This document shows positions 62,001-63,394 of a stretch of 64,000 bases of DNA, in pieces. How positions within the stretch are numbered: position 1 is the first letter of the stretch; each line of letters starts with the position of its first letter. The notes beneath the pieces were generated by a model. That model was not told where the DNA came from, searched no databases, and was given only the letters and a program-made list of their open reading frames with translations. The position numbers and the translations under genes are program-made. The stretch covers positions 4,356,001 to 4,420,000 of the forward strand of contig WPIO01000012.1 in NCBI GenBank assembly GCA_009760855.2. Reading direction: 5' to 3'. This DNA comes from Cristatella mucedo (taxonomy: Eukaryota; Bryozoa; Phylactolaemata; Cristatellidae).

Positions 62001-62836
62001 TGGCAACGGTCGTTATAAAGTGGACATCAAGCCGGCCCAATCCGAGAGGCTGCCTGATGCAACTAGTAGGGTTGCCGTTATACGATGAGTGATTGCCGGA
62101 TGACTGCTACATCAGCTTCGTGTAATTATTTACTTTTTATAATATAATTCTATATAGCGAAGTACCAATACATGTTTGACCCGCCTAACTGGCATGCATG
62201 CAAGGCAGCATGTAGCCTGGACTGCAGTAACAACCTACCACTAAAACTTTGAAAAGCTTCCCTCAAAGCTTGTGCATAGTACTTAGACATGAATTAAATT
62301 CACTGAGGGAAATATACACGCTCGTTATTTTTATCGAGATTTTTTGTAATTAGGAAATTGTGTAACTCACGAAACTTTGAATGCTTTCCTGTTACAACAT
62401 CCTGTTTCGCCTGCTATTCAGCCTGCTATTCAGACTACTCAGACATGAATAGGCTGACAGAAATAGCTCAAACAAAAAGCTTTTCTGTAAATGGTCATTA
62501 CAACAGAATACCGATTTTTTACCTTATTGCCATTTGTTTTATTACTGATTAATACGACTACAGATTTTGTGTAAACATTTAGCTACAATCACACTTTGAC
62601 ACAGGCTAGTTATCCAGAGCGTATTTTCATGCCATCGATTTCTTGACTACGTTCGTCGGATATATAGATGTTATTATTTTAAGGAATACATGAATTCAAA
62701 TAGAATATGCGAAATTTTTAATGCATTGTTCGTATTATTGAATATTTCAGAGAGCAGTGTTGAGTAAGAATATACTTTTAAAGAGCAAAGGAGCTAGTTC
62801 TAAGCTACTTAAGGCGACATTTCATTTGGATAAAAC
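1166..62836 (+). CDS. UBR1/UBR2-like: UBR1/UBR2-like E3 ubiquitin ligase (N-recognin), partial multi-exon gene
   Basis: The interval is the transcribed span; the coding exons are listed separately. N-recognins bind destabilising N-terminal residues through a UBR box (basic residues) and a ClpS-like domain (bulky hydrophobic residues), and ubiquitinate the substrate through a C-terminal RING. Twenty exons between 4840 and 62836 join with fully consistent phases into about 990 codons without a stop, colinear with my recollection of human UBR2: UBR box, ClpS-like region, helical middle, D-I-x-x-L-Q-I-G-A-S, [12 protein letters not shown] and the basic helix before the RING. The RING and C-terminal domain are expected downstream of the window. 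UBR3 is less similar in the G-E-R and L-Q-I-G-A-S regions. Family identity is well supported; the 5' end and exact orthology are not. The introns hold LINEs and SINEs in both orientations. Confidence 0.87.
2433..2990 (+). mobile_element. LINE family A (L2-like) fragment, degenerate
   Basis: The stretch around 2500-2580 matches the family A region encoding S-L-D-D-H-I-S-S and A-Y-F-Q-L. Further on, the frame at 2785-2985 reads [13 protein letters not shown], matching [13 protein letters not shown] of the better copy at 24588. Stops and frameshifts are present and there is no 3' tail. Confidence 0.75.
3800..3890 (+). repeat. Degenerate SINE-like relic
   Basis: It contains tcgtgggtttgagtactg followed by ggcgattcctcgatgccgac. 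This parallels the B box and following segment (cgtgggttcgaatcctgc ... ggcgatcc) of the SINE at 44204-44378. The rest of the element is not recognisable. Confidence 0.35.
3966..4095 (+). repeat. Two-copy 65-bp tandem duplication
   Basis: The unit beginning ttacgtaatgctatggatgt is present at 3966-4030 and again at 4031-4095 with only a few substitutions, including taaac versus taagc and aatgg versus aattg. The high identity suggests a fairly recent local duplication. It lies in non-coding sequence. Confidence 0.92.
4840..4914 (+). CDS. UBR1/UBR2-like: UBR exon: zinc-binding core of the UBR box
   Basis: 75 nt, 25 codons, phase 0 at both ends; acceptor ggcag, donor AAG|GTACTT. It encodes C-P-S-H followed by E-C-L-D-C-Y and K-H-V-D-H. 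These match the UBR box pattern C-x2-C ... L-C-x-x-C-F ... H-x2-H of UBR1/UBR2. The second member of the first pair is His here rather than Cys. An alternative acceptor at 4836 would add one residue but would not fit the phase of the 1166 exon. Confidence 0.82.
5014..5118 (+). CDS. UBR1/UBR2-like: UBR exon: end of the UBR box
   Basis: 105 nt, 35 codons, phase 0/0; acceptor taattcag, donor ACT|GTAAGT. It encodes V-V-C-Y-C-G-M and, after a short loop, F-Q-Q-C-T-M-H. This matches F-C-D-C-G-D ... F-C-V-N-H in UBR2. Both Cys of C-x-C and the final C-x2-H are kept, but the two Asp that contact the N-terminal basic residue are Tyr and Met. The reading frame stays open into the intron (to 5427); I stop at the strong GTAAGT donor, which joins in phase to 13502. 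Confidence 0.86.
5615..7130 (-). mobile_element. LINE family A (L2-like), RT + C-terminus + 3' end
   Basis: Read on the - strand. The RT palm is at 7072-6842 with [11 protein letters not shown], followed by [11 protein letters not shown]. Near 6715 comes F-H-F-Y-A-D-E-T-Q, where active L2 elements have A-D-D. The C-terminal segment (about 6459-6000) carries [15 protein letters not shown]. The 3' UTR, hairpin and (ATT)n tail end near 5615. Stops and frameshifts make it non-coding. The 5' end is truncated inside the RT region. Confidence 0.88.
7718..8320 (+). mobile_element. LINE family A RT fragment
   Basis: It translates in broken frames to [10 protein letters not shown], then [11 protein letters not shown], then [10 protein letters not shown] and F-H-F-Y-A-D-E-T-Q, finishing near R-W-M-A-A-N-F-L. 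This is the same RT region as the - strand copy at 6540-7130. Like that copy it carries A-D-E in place of A-D-D. It has no 3' tail. Confidence 0.85.
8390..9560 (+). repeat. Patch of divergent internal repeats, unknown family
   Basis: The phrase ttaaaagtgcaa (or a near match) followed by a C-rich cacatc-type word occurs near 8673, 9139 and 9465. Variants of gatggcaatgg occur near 8566, 9206 and 9532. Two of the intervals are close to 325 bp. This suggests old, partly tandem repeats. No coding capacity is apparent. Confidence 0.4.
12050..12226 (+). mobile_element. LINE family A 3' UTR fragment with tail
   Basis: It runs from gcatgctgaccctgtgcatg through ttcaagcatgattttactt to the hairpin aaagcgcctaaagagagatt ... 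ggcactttatcaagtg and an (ATT)n tail. Only the last 180 bp or so of the element are present, as expected of a strongly 5'-truncated insertion. Confidence 0.88.
13502..13711 (+). CDS. UBR1/UBR2-like: UBR exon: linker and start of the ClpS-like region
   Basis: 210 nt, 70 codons, phase 0/0; acceptor tttttag, donor CAG|GTATAT. It joins directly in phase to the exon ending at 5118. The translation contains [10 protein letters not shown], aligning with K-E-L-P-P-E-L-Q of UBR2 just ahead of the ClpS domain. Then comes [13 protein letters not shown] where UBR2 has Y-Y-C-V-L-F-N-D-E-H-H-S. The N-D residues that bind hydrophobic N-termini are absent. Confidence 0.82.
13849..13971 (+). CDS. UBR1/UBR2-like: UBR exon: second half of the ClpS-like region
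   Basis: 123 nt, 41 codons, phase 0/0; acceptor gcattcag, donor ACG|GTAAGA. It begins I-A-R-A-M, matching L-Q-R-A-L of UBR2, and continues [13 protein letters not shown], matching D-K-E-G-R-R-A-V-K-A-G-A-Y-A-A-C. The spacing is conserved although identity is low. Confidence 0.8.
14985..15201 (+). CDS. UBR1/UBR2-like: UBR exon: helical region after the ClpS-like domain
   Basis: 217 nt, phase 0 to 1; acceptor gacattag (weak pyrimidine tract), donor TCAG|GTATTC. It contains I-M-E-H-V-S-H and L-T-W-I-N-G-L-I. These fit E-I-M-A-H-Q and G-S-W-M-N-K-I-M in UBR2. There is an in-frame stop just upstream of the acceptor, so the exon start is well bounded. Confidence 0.78.
15314..15469 (+). CDS. UBR1/UBR2-like: UBR exon: helical region
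   Basis: 156 nt, phase 1 in and phase 1 out; donor GAAG|GTATTT. The acceptor ttttgtaag is chosen over ccag at 15324 because only the former keeps the phase with the previous exon. It also restores the spacing W-I-N-G...E-I-M-C-K-E-H seen as W-M-N-K...I-F-C-Q-A-C in UBR2. It continues with [17 protein letters not shown], matching C-L-I-S-R-L-M-L-W-D-A-K-L-Y-K-G. Confidence 0.78.
16300..16380. repeat. AT-rich microsatellite
   Basis: Runs of TA/TATATC dinucleotides, interrupted. They sit directly beside the truncated end of the LINE B copy. Confidence 0.8.
16399..19860 (-). mobile_element. LINE family B (L2-like), long degenerate copy interrupted by LINE A
   Basis: Read on the - strand from 19860 down. 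It has an endonuclease remnant alignable with the copy at 54290-54950, with shared words such as catcgtttgaatt and aggacaatgcctct. The pre-RT linker is at 19018-18377. The RT has [20 protein letters not shown] and D-A-D-D-T near 17850. The C-terminal part is at 16990-16399, with [12 protein letters not shown] and [15 protein letters not shown] copy splits it at about 17021-17791. The 3' UTR is missing. Confidence 0.82.
17022..17786 (+). mobile_element. LINE family A insertion nested in LINE B
   Basis: It encodes in broken frame [13 protein letters not shown] and [13 protein letters not shown], followed by the family A 3' UTR and a decayed (ATT) tail. LINE B coding sequence K-L-N-A-C-L-A-D-I can be rebuilt by joining the flanks. 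The word aagca is present on both sides (17017-17021 and 17787-17791) and is a plausible target-site duplication. Confidence 0.83.
20098..20272 (-). mobile_element. tRNA-derived SINE
   Basis: On the - strand it has a tRNA-like head with an A-box-like word near 20262-20245 and a B box reading GGGGGTTCAATTCC (20215-20200). The body is shared with the copies at 40027 and 44204 (ggctatcaccactgcttgc; aatcctagctgattaaacag). It is not a working tRNA, because no cloverleaf of normal length can be drawn. Confidence 0.85.
20370..20910 (+). mobile_element. LINE family A fragment, highly decayed
   Basis: It retains gacgaccacgtcagctccaca, ttcgtttagactaagatacca and the order of the C-terminal family A segment, with many substitutions and stops. 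It adjoins the next copy tail to tail. Confidence 0.7.
20918..21848 (-). mobile_element. LINE family A, C-terminus and 3' end
   Basis: On the - strand it has an open stretch (21875-21270) with [20 protein letters not shown] and [13 protein letters not shown]. This is followed by the 3' UTR and the hairpin tail near 20920-21000. The 201-codon frame is a remnant, not a gene. Confidence 0.87.
21849..22015 (+). mobile_element. LINE family A 3' UTR fragment
   Basis: It contains gagtaacccctaaccatg, a duplicated atttatcgagcat motif and tttcctttgcagcaaat, then a decayed hairpin and an ATT-rich tail. It lies head to head with the preceding - strand copy. Confidence 0.72.
22140..22560 (+). other. GC-richer patch of unknown origin
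   Basis: Base composition differs from the AT-rich surroundings. One forward frame near 22348-22480 is a Ser/Ala/Val-rich run ([13 protein letters not shown]), but no long frame stays open and no domain is recognised. It may be the decayed body of another transposon. Confidence 0.3.
23392..23597 (+). CDS. UBR1/UBR2-like: UBR exon: helical middle
   Basis: 206 nt, phase 1 to 0; acceptor tttttttag, donor CTA|GTAAGT. Joined to the previous exon it reads [14 protein letters not shown], matching Y-K-G-A-R-K-I-L-H-E-L-I-F-S of UBR2. Further on, [14 protein letters not shown] aligns with S-I-S-I-T-A-L-S-V-Q-M-F. Confidence 0.86.
23791..24027 (-). mobile_element. LINE family A 3' UTR fragment
   Basis: Tail, hairpin (ggtgctttacatttgctgca side) and the block ggttaggggtggcatgcaca ... 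gtgtcagcatgca on the + strand, the reverse complement of the family A 3' end. No coding part is present. Confidence 0.86.
24588..25547 (+). mobile_element. Best-preserved LINE family A copy (ORF2 C-terminus, 3' UTR, tail)
   Basis: A 231-codon frame (24588-25283) is open. It starts just after the RT with [14 protein letters not shown], continues [23 protein letters not shown] and K-A-W-N-S-L-P, and stops at K-T-H-L-L. The 3' UTR follows, with the hairpin aaagcgcctagagagagatt ... ggcactttatcaagtg and (ATT)n to 25547. The RT and endonuclease are missing, so it cannot act alone. It serves as the reference for the decayed copies in this window. Confidence 0.92.
25548..26589. other. Intron sequence, nothing recognised
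   Basis: AT-rich stretch without an exon that fits the phase chain. An 81-codon open frame at 26236-26481 has no recognisable motif. The word gttgacatgcag recurs as an inverted match near 26411-26451 (gacatgcagattaaaggtag / acctgcatgtc). Confidence 0.5.
26590..27510 (+). mobile_element. LINE family A fragment, decayed
   Basis: It begins in the end of the RT (ttttgatcccttccaccatt), runs through the conserved actaacttactagttatgg junction and the C-terminal region ([19 protein letters not shown] in mixed frames), and ends in the 3' UTR with a decayed hairpin. Confidence 0.78.
28087..28174 (+). CDS. UBR1/UBR2-like: UBR exon: helical middle
   Basis: 88 nt, phase 0 to 1; acceptor tttaaag, donor CCAG|GTGAGT. 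The phase agrees with both neighbours. It reads [19 protein letters not shown], aligning with A-R-H-L-I-E-E-Q-N-V-I-S-V-I-T-E-T-L-L of UBR2 with no gap. The acceptor is not strong and other starts in the same frame are possible. Confidence 0.68.
28175..31108 (+). other. UBR intron
   Basis: Phase 1 intron. Apart from the LINE A 3' fragment at 29580-29783, I see no repeat family or exon here. An 89-codon - strand frame at 30622-30353 has no motif and is taken as chance. Confidence 0.65.
29580..29783 (+). mobile_element. LINE family A 3' UTR fragment, well preserved
   Basis: It runs from tgccactaaccacatttgca to aaagcgcctagaaagagatt ... gggcgctttatcaagtg and (ATT)n. It is close in sequence to the 24588 copy, which suggests a relatively young 5'-truncated insertion. 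Confidence 0.9.
31109..31211 (+). CDS. UBR1/UBR2-like: UBR exon: helical middle
   Basis: 103 nt, phase 1 to 2; strong acceptor tcgtattttcag, donor CTGGC|GTAAGT. It encodes [11 protein letters not shown] and [16 protein letters not shown]. The corresponding UBR2 part is variable, so support comes from splice sites, phase and position rather than residue identity. Confidence 0.78.
31490..31590 (-). mobile_element. LINE family A 3' UTR scrap
   Basis: It contains cctcacagggtcagcaagcg and gcacagtgtcagtactacac followed by cctactaaatactgt, the reverse complement of part of the family A 3' UTR. Hairpin and tail are missing. Confidence 0.55.
31591..32878. other. Rest of the UBR intron before 32879
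   Basis: A somewhat GC-richer stretch (31720-31985) with a 68-codon frame of no recognisable type, then AT-rich sequence. A short match to LINE A (gagttgcagaaatcgagata) occurs near 32331. Confidence 0.45.
32879..32984 (+). CDS. UBR1/UBR2-like: UBR exon: helical middle
   Basis: 106 nt, phase 2 to 0; acceptor taattgtag, donor AAG|GTAACT. It reads [21 protein letters not shown], aligning with [21 protein letters not shown] of UBR2, one of the clearest matches. Confidence 0.88.
33180..33194 (+). CDS. UBR1/UBR2-like: Candidate 15-nt microexon
   Basis: A strong acceptor (tatttttctacag) is followed 15 nt later by a consensus donor (AAC|GTAAGT). The insert would encode A-F-T-S-N, phase 0/0, exactly compatible with the flanking exons at 32984 and 35825. 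The frame also works without it, so it may be optional or a chance pair of sites. Confidence 0.45.
33195..34067 (+). other. UBR intron, no feature seen
   Basis: AT-rich; no repeat family or exon recognised. Small open frames here have no motif. Confidence 0.5.
34068..35050 (-). mobile_element. LINE family A, C-terminus and 3' end
   Basis: On the - strand: post-RT junction (ataactagtaagttagtttt seen on +), frames with [12 protein letters not shown] and [26 protein letters not shown], then 3' UTR, hairpin and an (ATT)n tail at 34068. Two frames of 84-89 codons are remnants. Similarity to the 5615-7130 copy is high. Confidence 0.9.
35051..35824. other. UBR intron
   Basis: 35150-35300 weakly resembles an L2-like C-terminal region on the - strand (cttgaagtcaatagtctgct, attgctagcc) and may be another LINE type. 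The rest is AT-rich and featureless. Confidence 0.4.
35825..36160 (+). CDS. UBR1/UBR2-like: UBR exon: largest visible exon, helical middle
   Basis: 336 nt, 112 codons, phase 0/0; acceptor cttaaatag, donor TTG|GTGAGT. The end of the exon reads [19 protein letters not shown], aligning with [21 protein letters not shown] of UBR2. The first part ([10 protein letters not shown]) is less conserved. The distance to the preceding conserved block is about that in UBR2. Confidence 0.87.
36800..36955 (+). mobile_element. LINE family A 3' UTR, highly decayed
   Basis: Words such as cagtgcatgtcacca, ctaaccattcggtgatgctt and aacgggattgagttatttga follow the order of the family A 3' end, but the hairpin has decayed. 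Confidence 0.5.
37049..37081. repeat. (AT)n microsatellite
   Basis: An uninterrupted run of AT/TA dinucleotides of about 24 bp followed by a short TATGTATATATA run. Confidence 0.93.
37557..38330 (-). mobile_element. LINE family A, decayed
   Basis: Two hairpin-like tail pieces (37557-37620 and 37715-37760) are followed on + by ggttaggggagaaatgcaca, ggacccactaaatgctgtcc and the C-terminal region in reverse (- frame: W-T-T-T-G-Y-Q-S-R and L-P-H-Q-A-K-H-R). The doubled tail suggests a rearrangement or two insertions. Confidence 0.78.
38365..38640 (-). mobile_element. LINE family A fragment
   Basis: gattggttagtggcagcaag, gcacagtgtcagcag and ggacccactaaata on + are the reverse complement of the 3' UTR and the end of the ORF. 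It is a separate partial copy next to the preceding one. Confidence 0.75.
38643..39240 (-). mobile_element. LINE family B C-terminus with complete 3' end
   Basis: The - strand frame (39243-38764) reads [41 protein letters not shown] and N-C-S-P-N-S-A. The B-type 3' UTR follows, then a hairpin tail (aaagcgcctagaaagagatc ... gggcgctttatcaagtgc) and (ATT)n, the same tail as in family A. The 159-codon frame is a remnant. Confidence 0.88.
39241..39555 (-). mobile_element. LINE family A fragment, internally deleted
   Basis: Starts on + with cactttacatttgctgcaaa, then jumps to the C-terminal region. The - frame at 39551-39363 has V-N-E-F-V-T-S-R-L and [13 protein letters not shown]. It lies head to head with the next copy. 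Confidence 0.75.
39556..40325 (+). mobile_element. LINE family A fragment containing a SINE
   Basis: From cgtgagcttcatagctgcca through the C-terminal region (L-L-P-H-Q-A-K-H-R in frame pieces, ctcctgaagcttggaagtca) and the 3' UTR. It is interrupted by the SINE at 40027-40229 and then finishes with ccattcaatcacgtttccct, the cagcaaatg motif and a decayed hairpin. Confidence 0.82.
40027..40229 (+). mobile_element. tRNA-derived SINE nested in LINE A
   Basis: The A-box-like region is tgatggcacactaggtaac and the B box is GTAGGTTCGATTC. Then come ggtgggtgattctttatcgc and the shared body (gatagccgtaaaggctctt ... ttaatcagctagga), ending in (TTA)n. The tail resembles that of the LINEs. Confidence 0.88.
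40465..41040 (-). mobile_element. LINE family A RT fragment
   Basis: On + it follows the order of 6480-7010: the gctggaagagccgac block, a post-RT junction, gtgcggccgttcatgtgcag and gtatcaaaagctgccgaaag. In this copy the catalytic region reads V-D-D-T on the - strand, so the second Asp is present, unlike the two other RT copies. Confidence 0.78.
41158..41265 (+). CDS. UBR1/UBR2-like: UBR exon: helical middle (frame to be confirmed)
   Basis: 108 nt, phase 0/0; acceptor attgttgcag, donor CGG|GTCAGT. In the phase required by both neighbours it reads [19 protein letters not shown]. The +1 frame ([16 protein letters not shown]) looks more like the L-R-x-x-V-L-x-A-Q-V block of UBR2 but does not fit the phases. 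The exon is real by its sites and position; the residue assignment carries that doubt. Confidence 0.7.
41355..41640 (-). mobile_element. LINE family B 3' UTR fragment
   Basis: aatgtgggtgttactctcgc, agcctaagccagttttggta, acggtagccaactgactt and ggacctgcagagatga follow the 38706-39020 copy in order. Confidence 0.8.
41721..41878 (+). CDS. UBR1/UBR2-like: UBR exon carrying the L-Q-I-G-A-S motif
   Basis: 158 nt, phase 0 to 2; acceptor cacattttag, donor TATCA|GTAAGT. It reads [21 protein letters not shown], aligning with [21 protein letters not shown] of UBR2, the strongest diagnostic match for the UBR1/2 branch. Confidence 0.93.
42275..42420 (+). mobile_element. L2-like C-terminal scrap
   Basis: accggcactggcaaccaatg and gaagcagcg in a frame reading [11 protein letters not shown], matching the [10 protein letters not shown] of the LINEs here. 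Confidence 0.6.
43020..43330 (-). mobile_element. LINE family A scrap
   Basis: gcttgaagtcaattccctgc, ctgactagaagtcagtgcat and the preceding rtgacacataaaaatgag context follow the reversed C-terminal region of family A, decayed. Confidence 0.55.
43790..43900 (-). mobile_element. LINE family A scrap
   Basis: actttattttaaattgagtt, aaatcatggcatgtcttgaa and attcaggct follow the order of the reversed 3' end of the family A ORF. Short and decayed. Confidence 0.45.
44204..44378 (+). mobile_element. tRNA-derived SINE, best copy
   Basis: The A-box-like region is taatggcgcaacaagtaagg and the B box is GTGGGTTCGAATCC, followed by tgcggtaggcgatcctttat and the family body gatagccgtaaatgctcttc ... ttaaatcagctag. 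The tail is TTAAATT-rich. An 84-codon frame across it is fortuitous. Confidence 0.9.
44543..44983 (-). other. Unidentified 146-codon open frame
   Basis: An uninterrupted - strand frame in a GC-richer block between the SINE and a LINE A tail. The opposite strand is also largely open (96 and 80 codons). It contains [11 protein letters not shown] and several Cys ([15 protein letters not shown]). I recognise no domain. Its position inside a UBR intron among retrotransposons suggests transposon debris, but a small antisense gene is not excluded. Confidence 0.3.
45035..45140 (-). mobile_element. LINE family A tail fragment
   Basis: ataataatgcacttgataaa, gcgccctcagagaactcaat, the hairpin partner and catttgctgcaaagcgaaat: only the last 100 bp of the element. 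Confidence 0.88.
45150..45630 (+). mobile_element. Third LINE type (C): RT fragment, R2/NeSL-like (tentative)
   Basis: Broken + frames read [19 protein letters not shown] and [19 protein letters not shown]. This corresponds to the RT block F-[IV]-D-L-x-x-A-F-x-S-[IV]-P-H ... G-V ... L-Y of R2/NeSL-type elements. The upstream part contains L-P-A-L-N-K-L-F. Stops are present. The clade assignment is by motif memory only. Confidence 0.55.
45636..46420 (-). mobile_element. LINE family A, C-terminus and 3' end, between C-type fragments
   Basis: On +: (TTA)n, decayed hairpin, aataacacggttagtggaga, ggacccactaaatgctgtca, then the C-terminal region in reverse (cttgactggtagccagtgca). Decayed. Confidence 0.82.
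46425..47250 (+). mobile_element. LINE type C: RT downstream fragment
   Basis: It begins with a second version of the G-F-R-P-G-D-P block, then reads [13 protein letters not shown] and M-Q-F-Y-P-E-K-C-C (compare D-D-L-A-L-I ... L-x-F-N-P-x-K-C in R2/NeSL-type RTs), with a 105-codon open remnant at 46643-46960 and a 65-codon one at 47001-47198. The overlap with the 45150-45630 piece at the G-D-P block means two copies or a duplication. Confidence 0.5.
47375..47690 (-). mobile_element. LINE family B 3' UTR and ORF end
   Basis: gagttttatatagagcgttt, cagctgctttcggtgggcat, acaaagagaaagtgggaagc and ggtgagcagttgaggtagtg match the 38706-39010 copy in order; the - frame retains [10 protein letters not shown]. 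Confidence 0.86.
47700..48370 (+). other. GC-richer patch, possibly the C-terminal part of LINE type C
   Basis: Broken + frames near 48000-48340 are Ala/Leu-rich ([24 protein letters not shown]). The - strand has a 90-codon frame. There is no motif I can name. Position after the type C RT makes a shared origin possible. Confidence 0.3.
48383..48417. repeat. (AGGAAT)n microsatellite
   Basis: Four to five consecutive hexamers of the form aggaat, preceded by a ggaatggaat variant. Confidence 0.92.
49130..49209 (+). CDS. UBR1/UBR2-like: UBR exon
   Basis: 80 nt, phase 2 to 1; acceptor ctatcacacag, donor TTAG|GTAAGT. It reads [19 protein letters not shown] and, with the next exon, G-E-R. This matches [20 protein letters not shown] in UBR2. 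Confidence 0.88.
50320..51345 (-). mobile_element. LINE family B fragment with nested LINE A
   Basis: On +: atggtagccaacggacctca, gatcagttgaggcagtgaat, gtctaggacctgcag, then after the insert aaagcttctgtcgttaaatg, tgaccagcaagg-type C-terminal words and ccttctaatccggccatgtg. Order and orientation match 38706-39240 and 16399-16990. Confidence 0.85.
50613..50848 (-). mobile_element. 5'-truncated LINE A insertion with target-site duplication
   Basis: (ATT)n tail, hairpin (gataaagcgccctcagagaa ... tttctaggcgcttt) and 3' UTR up to cataagcacgtgaagg. The 9-bp word cagaattaa flanks it at 50604-50612 and 50849-50857. Removing the insert and one copy restores the LINE B sequence ctgcagaattaaagcttctg. 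Confidence 0.92.
51346..51980 (+). mobile_element. LINE family A fragment, decayed
   Basis: ggcttctgcaactcactgct, gttgccacatcacatcacct, cagtcaagc variants, the 3' UTR (gcatgctggccctatgcatg) and a decayed hairpin near 51910-51965. Confidence 0.8.
52222..52349 (+). CDS. UBR1/UBR2-like: UBR exon starting at the G-E-R-C-K-P-G-V motif
   Basis: 128 nt, phase 1 to 0; acceptor tttcttag, donor CAT|GTGGGT. It reads E-R-C-K-P-G-V-A and later [16 protein letters not shown]1/UBR2 have G-E-R-[FY]-x-P-G-V-G and R-E-I-I-H-x-L-x-I-x-P-M. The donor CAT|GTGGGT is preferred over G|GTAGTT two codons later because the next exon then gives F-P-N-H-E-N-F, matching L-P-E-N-E-N. Confidence 0.92.
52510..52656 (+). CDS. 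UBR1/UBR2-like: UBR exon
   Basis: 147 nt, 49 codons, phase 0/0; acceptor tttcccgtag, donor TTT|GTAAGC. It reads [12 protein letters not shown] and [12 protein letters not shown], followed by A-Y-S-K. UBR2 has V-A-T-F-K-K-P-G, E-L-K-D-E-S-L-K-D-F-N and H-Y-S-K. Confidence 0.92.
53405..53540 (+). repeat. Direct repeat, copy 1 (unknown family)
   Basis: gatacttggaatag followed by gctgctgggctaaaacatga and ctttccttatctcca matches the segment at 54128-54240 with substitutions and small indels. Confidence 0.6.
54128..54240 (+). repeat. Direct repeat, copy 2 (unknown family)
   Basis: gatacttggaatgg, actgctgggctcaaacataa and ccttctccttatctctctaa. It sits just before the recognisable LINE B endonuclease region and may be part of the 5' part of that element. 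Confidence 0.6.
54290..57250 (+). mobile_element. LINE family B, long degenerate copy
   Basis: Endonuclease remnant 54290-54950 (shared with the inverse of 19860-19140, including catcgtttgaatt and aatgcctct). The pre-RT linker follows. An RT remnant, open for 160 codons at 55794-56276, reads [27 protein letters not shown] and A-D-E-A-L-A-W. The C-terminus at 56700-57100 has N-R-A-A-R-L-V-P and [14 protein letters not shown]. The 3' UTR begins near 57170. A SINE fragment interrupts the start at 54702-54778. Many stops; not functional. Confidence 0.82.
54702..54778 (-). mobile_element. Truncated tRNA-derived SINE (3' part)
   Basis: aaataaatcctagctgaata, aacagcttctttttggat and gctatcaccaccacttgca are the reverse of the SINE body; the tRNA-like head is missing. 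Confidence 0.8.
57612..57690 (-). mobile_element. LINE family A tail scrap
   Basis: tcggagagaactctctgtct, ttctgggcactttacattt and caatcaaatggt: the hairpin and adjacent 3' UTR only. Confidence 0.65.
58036..58254 (+). CDS. UBR1/UBR2-like: UBR exon with the C-D-V-M motif
   Basis: 219 nt, 73 codons, phase 0/0; acceptor tatcgtttag, donor AAG|GTAAAT. It reads [13 protein letters not shown], then [17 protein letters not shown] and [11 protein letters not shown]2 has [26 protein letters not shown]. The basic helix before the Pro-rich stretch is also family-typical. Confidence 0.94.
58358..58451 (+). CDS. UBR1/UBR2-like: UBR exon
   Basis: 94 nt, phase 0 to 1; acceptor gggtgcag, donor AGGG|GTACGT. 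It reads [16 protein letters not shown] and [12 protein letters not shown]1/UBR2 have V-L-H-[LV]-x-G-M-A-L-Q-E-E-K and F-T-F-T-Q-K-I-S. Confidence 0.92.
58539..58765 (+). CDS. UBR1/UBR2-like: UBR exon
   Basis: 227 nt, phase 1 to 0; acceptor atttatag, donor CGG|GTGAGA. It reads [13 protein letters not shown] and [18 protein letters not shown]1/UBR2 have N-S-P-S-I-L-A-M-L-E-T-L-Q-N-A-P and M-I-R-W-I-L-K-x-F-N-A-[VI]-K-K. It ends in a charged stretch, S-T-E-D-I-K-E-R. Confidence 0.92.
59050..59078. repeat. (AG)n microsatellite
   Basis: About fourteen uninterrupted AG dinucleotides after a gacagataaatagtgag lead-in. Confidence 0.95.
59275..59330. repeat. 32-bp direct repeat with G-run/C-run pairing
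   Basis: tagtgggagttacccccaaa and, 32 bp later, tagtgggagttgtccccccaaa-type sequence. Each unit can fold GGGAGT-type against CCCCC. Two units only. Confidence 0.7.
62751..62836 (+). CDS. UBR1/UBR2-like: UBR exon: basic helix ahead of the RING (last visible exon)
   Basis: 86 nt, phase 0 to 2; acceptor gaatatttcag, donor AAAAC|GTAAGT. It reads [13 protein letters not shown] and [11 protein letters not shown]. The family has a Lys/Arg-rich helix here (K-A-E-x-A-R-L-x-R-x-K-I-M ... F-I-E). Residue identity is low; phase, position and basic character support it. Confidence 0.7.
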
Positions 62837-63394
62837 GTAAGTTGCCATCTCTTGTTGCAACTAACGTATGATTATGCAATTCTAACTTTATAACATTTAC
62901 TTTAGTAAAGTTGCGTAATTTGTGTCATTCTATTTAAATGCTTGCGTTTCTATTGTCAAATATAATCACTGTTGTGAAAAATTCCTTGATTCAATACTGT
63001 TACTAGCTAGTCAGAAAAGCAAATTTCGTTCTTCTGAAAACAATGATAGGCTATTTAAAGACCACATTGACAAATGAAGAATTGTGTATATATTATTACA
63101 GGTGTAAATTTAATAAATCCAAAATACAATATTATCTGTAAAAGCATGTCATTGGGATGAATTTGTTCATGGCATACAAAAACCTCAGCTGTTAGTACAC
63201 CCAACATTTGAGTTTCAAGTTTAGTCTGCATAGGACACTTTGGTCACATTTTTCGCAAAATGTATAGCTAATCATAAATAAATTATCCAAATAGTGATTT
63301 TAAAATTCTATAACAATTTTTGAGGACTAAAACTGTTTTAATGCTTAATATAGATAAGCTATCACGGAAGAAAGATTATCTTTTATTCAAATGG
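62837..63394 (+). other. Intron, nothing seen
   Basis: AT-rich sequence without a recognisable repeat or exon. The next UBR exon must start in phase 2 and probably lies beyond the window. Confidence 0.5.

Larger units (their letters stand above)
58766..62750 (+). other. UBR intron (4.0 kb), mostly plain
   Basis: Phase 0 intron. Apart from the (AG)n run at 59050-59078 and the short repeat at 59275-59330, I see no transposon, exon or RNA gene. It is the largest repeat-poor stretch of the window. Confidence 0.65.
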
